In this document: positions 63,590 to 64,000 of the stretch, piece after piece
Layout: every line of letters begins with the position of its first letter
Position numbering within the stretch: position 1 is the first letter of the stretch
Source: Ixodes scapularis
Taxonomy: Eukaryota > Arthropoda > Arachnida > Ixodida > Ixodidae
NCBI RefSeq assembly: GCF_016920785.2
Contig: NW_024609835.1
Span: forward strand, 81,874,243-81,938,242
Direction of reading: 5' to 3'
Length of the DNA stretch: 64,000 nucleotides
Translations under genes and position numbers: made by a program
Notes under the pieces: generated by a model
Told to the model about the DNA's origin: nothing
The model's input: only the letters and a program-made list of their open reading frames with translations
Databases searched by the model: none

Positions 63590-63775
63590 GCACCCGAGGT
63601 CTTCATGACGGACAATTCGAGTGCGGAGAAGGCTGCTCTGCAGGAGACCTGGCCCACGGCAAGGCATCTCCTATGCCATTTTCATGTGGCGCAGGCGGAG
63701 TGGCGCTGGCTCACAGCTGCCCACAACGGTGTGCACAAGGACCAGAGGCGCTGCCTGATGTCAGCCTTCCAGGAG
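63590..63775 (+). CDS. MULE gene exon 4 (second catalytic Asp and C/H block)
   Basis: APEVFMTDNSSAEKAALQET contains the second catalytic Asp (TDNS). WPTARHLLCHFHVAQAEWRW contains the CxxH block of MULE transposases. It ends DQRRCLMSAFQE in phase 0 before GCAAGT, a GC-type splice donor with otherwise perfect consensus. The decayed copy at 51245-51440 has a C in place of the G there. The last Glu of the catalytic triad should lie in a later exon outside the window. Confidence 0.8.
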
Positions 63776-64000
63776 GCAAGTCTTTTACTATGCAGTTGCC
63801 ATTGTGACAGAGGCGCTTGTGCAACGTTCCGCAGTATGAAACTTGCACTAATGTGCAGCAAAAGTGCAGCCCAGTTATTTAGAGTAGGGCGACACACCTC
63901 TGCATGTTAATGGTCTTGTGGAAATCAGTCAGGCAAAAGTGTGCATGTAAAGCTGACAAATGTTTGTCAGATTTCTAACCGAAGTAACCTCAACGGTAAT
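63776..64000 (+). other. Start of MULE gene intron 4
   Basis: Follows the GC donor. The sequence is not similar to any transposase tail, and its first 60 bases match the corresponding stretch of the minus-strand copy. Confidence 0.5.

Larger units (their letters stand above)
58742..63775 (+). pseudogene. Intron-containing MULE transposase gene, partial, one internal stop
   Basis: Four exons with matching phases: 58742-58929 (GTACGT donor), 60009-60496 (TTTTCAG acceptor, GTATGC donor), 60820-61112 (TTTCCAG, GTAAGT) and 63590-63775 (TTTTGCCAG, GC donor GCAAGT). Exon 3 carries the first catalytic Asp (DIVFIDSTSSCDTTK). Exon 4 carries the second (VFMTDNSSAEKA) and the CHFHVAQAEWRWL block, the signature of MULE-type DDE transposases. 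A TGA at 60403-60405 interrupts exon 2, and reading continues in frame after it. The gene continues past the window. Intron 3 (2.5 kb) contains purine-rich repeats and a GGTCA cluster. It could be a transposon or a domesticated relative with one disabling stop. Confidence 0.8.

Noticed and set aside
1..64000. CRISPR array, phage, plasmid or bacterial operon
   Set aside because: No spaced short direct repeats and no prokaryotic gene clusters. Introns, SINE-like units and LINE/MULE/hAT elements point to an animal nuclear genome.

Overview
The window is animal nuclear DNA, most likely from a tick (Ixodida, Arachnida). This is inferred from the mix of intron-bearing MULE elements, Penelope-like elements, tick-style LINE fragments, GC-palindrome repeats (CGCCGCGAAGCGGCG) and many short inverted-repeat DNA transposons in AT-rich, poly-G/poly-C-rich sequence. 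No ribosome binding sites, operons, rRNA genes or CRISPR arrays are present. It is a gene-poor, transposon-dense region. The only host gene I recognise firmly is a nanos-like zinc-finger exon on the minus strand (31352-31770), next to a 2.67-kb MULE transposon with 104-bp terminal repeats.

Layout. 1-9.8 kb: a TA microsatellite, SINE-like pieces, a broken MULE C-terminus interrupted by a 15-bp tandem repeat (5.05-5.48 kb), and a large inverted Penelope-like tail (7.6-8.3 kb). 9.8-16.7 kb: a 291-bp inverted-repeat element, a LINE reverse-transcriptase relic (11.8 kb), two TTAA-flanked elements sharing one TTAA (12.22-13.16 kb), and a third TTAA element nested in a larger TIR element (14.95-16.70 kb). 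17.9-19.0 kb: CpG-rich, promoter-like DNA with two weak exon candidates. 19.75-21.47 kb: a short TIR element split by a head-to-head pair of Penelope-like copies carrying hammerhead-like motifs. 21.9-23.0 kb: a broken LINE. 23.1-24.7 kb: a TIR element and a 120-bp palindrome. 26.87-28.29 kb: a non-autonomous hAT element with a perfect 8-bp target duplication. 30.2-30.8 kb: a MADF-like TIR element. 31.3-34.6 kb: nanos-like exon and FLYWCH/MULE transposon.

36.1-38.4 kb: two inverted copies of a TIR element with a tRNA-like core, one with a perfect 9-bp target duplication. 38.7-38.9 kb: a candidate host exon. 40.49-44.32 kb: a hAT element containing a Penelope-like element (reverse transcriptase plus GIY-YIG, frameshifted) with inverted arms. 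46.68-49.27 kb: a promoter-like block and candidate first exon followed by a 158-bp minisatellite of 14 near-identical units. 49.83-50.28 kb: a mariner-type MITE. 51.2-54.4 kb: a decayed minus-strand copy of a second MULE family. 58.74-63.78 kb: a better-preserved plus-strand copy of that family with four exons, running off the window.

The genes do not form a pathway. The region records repeated transposon insertion, often one element into another, beside at most a few host exons. Exon boundaries come from consensus splice sites and reading-phase agreement; element identities come from visible motifs and target duplications, without database searches.
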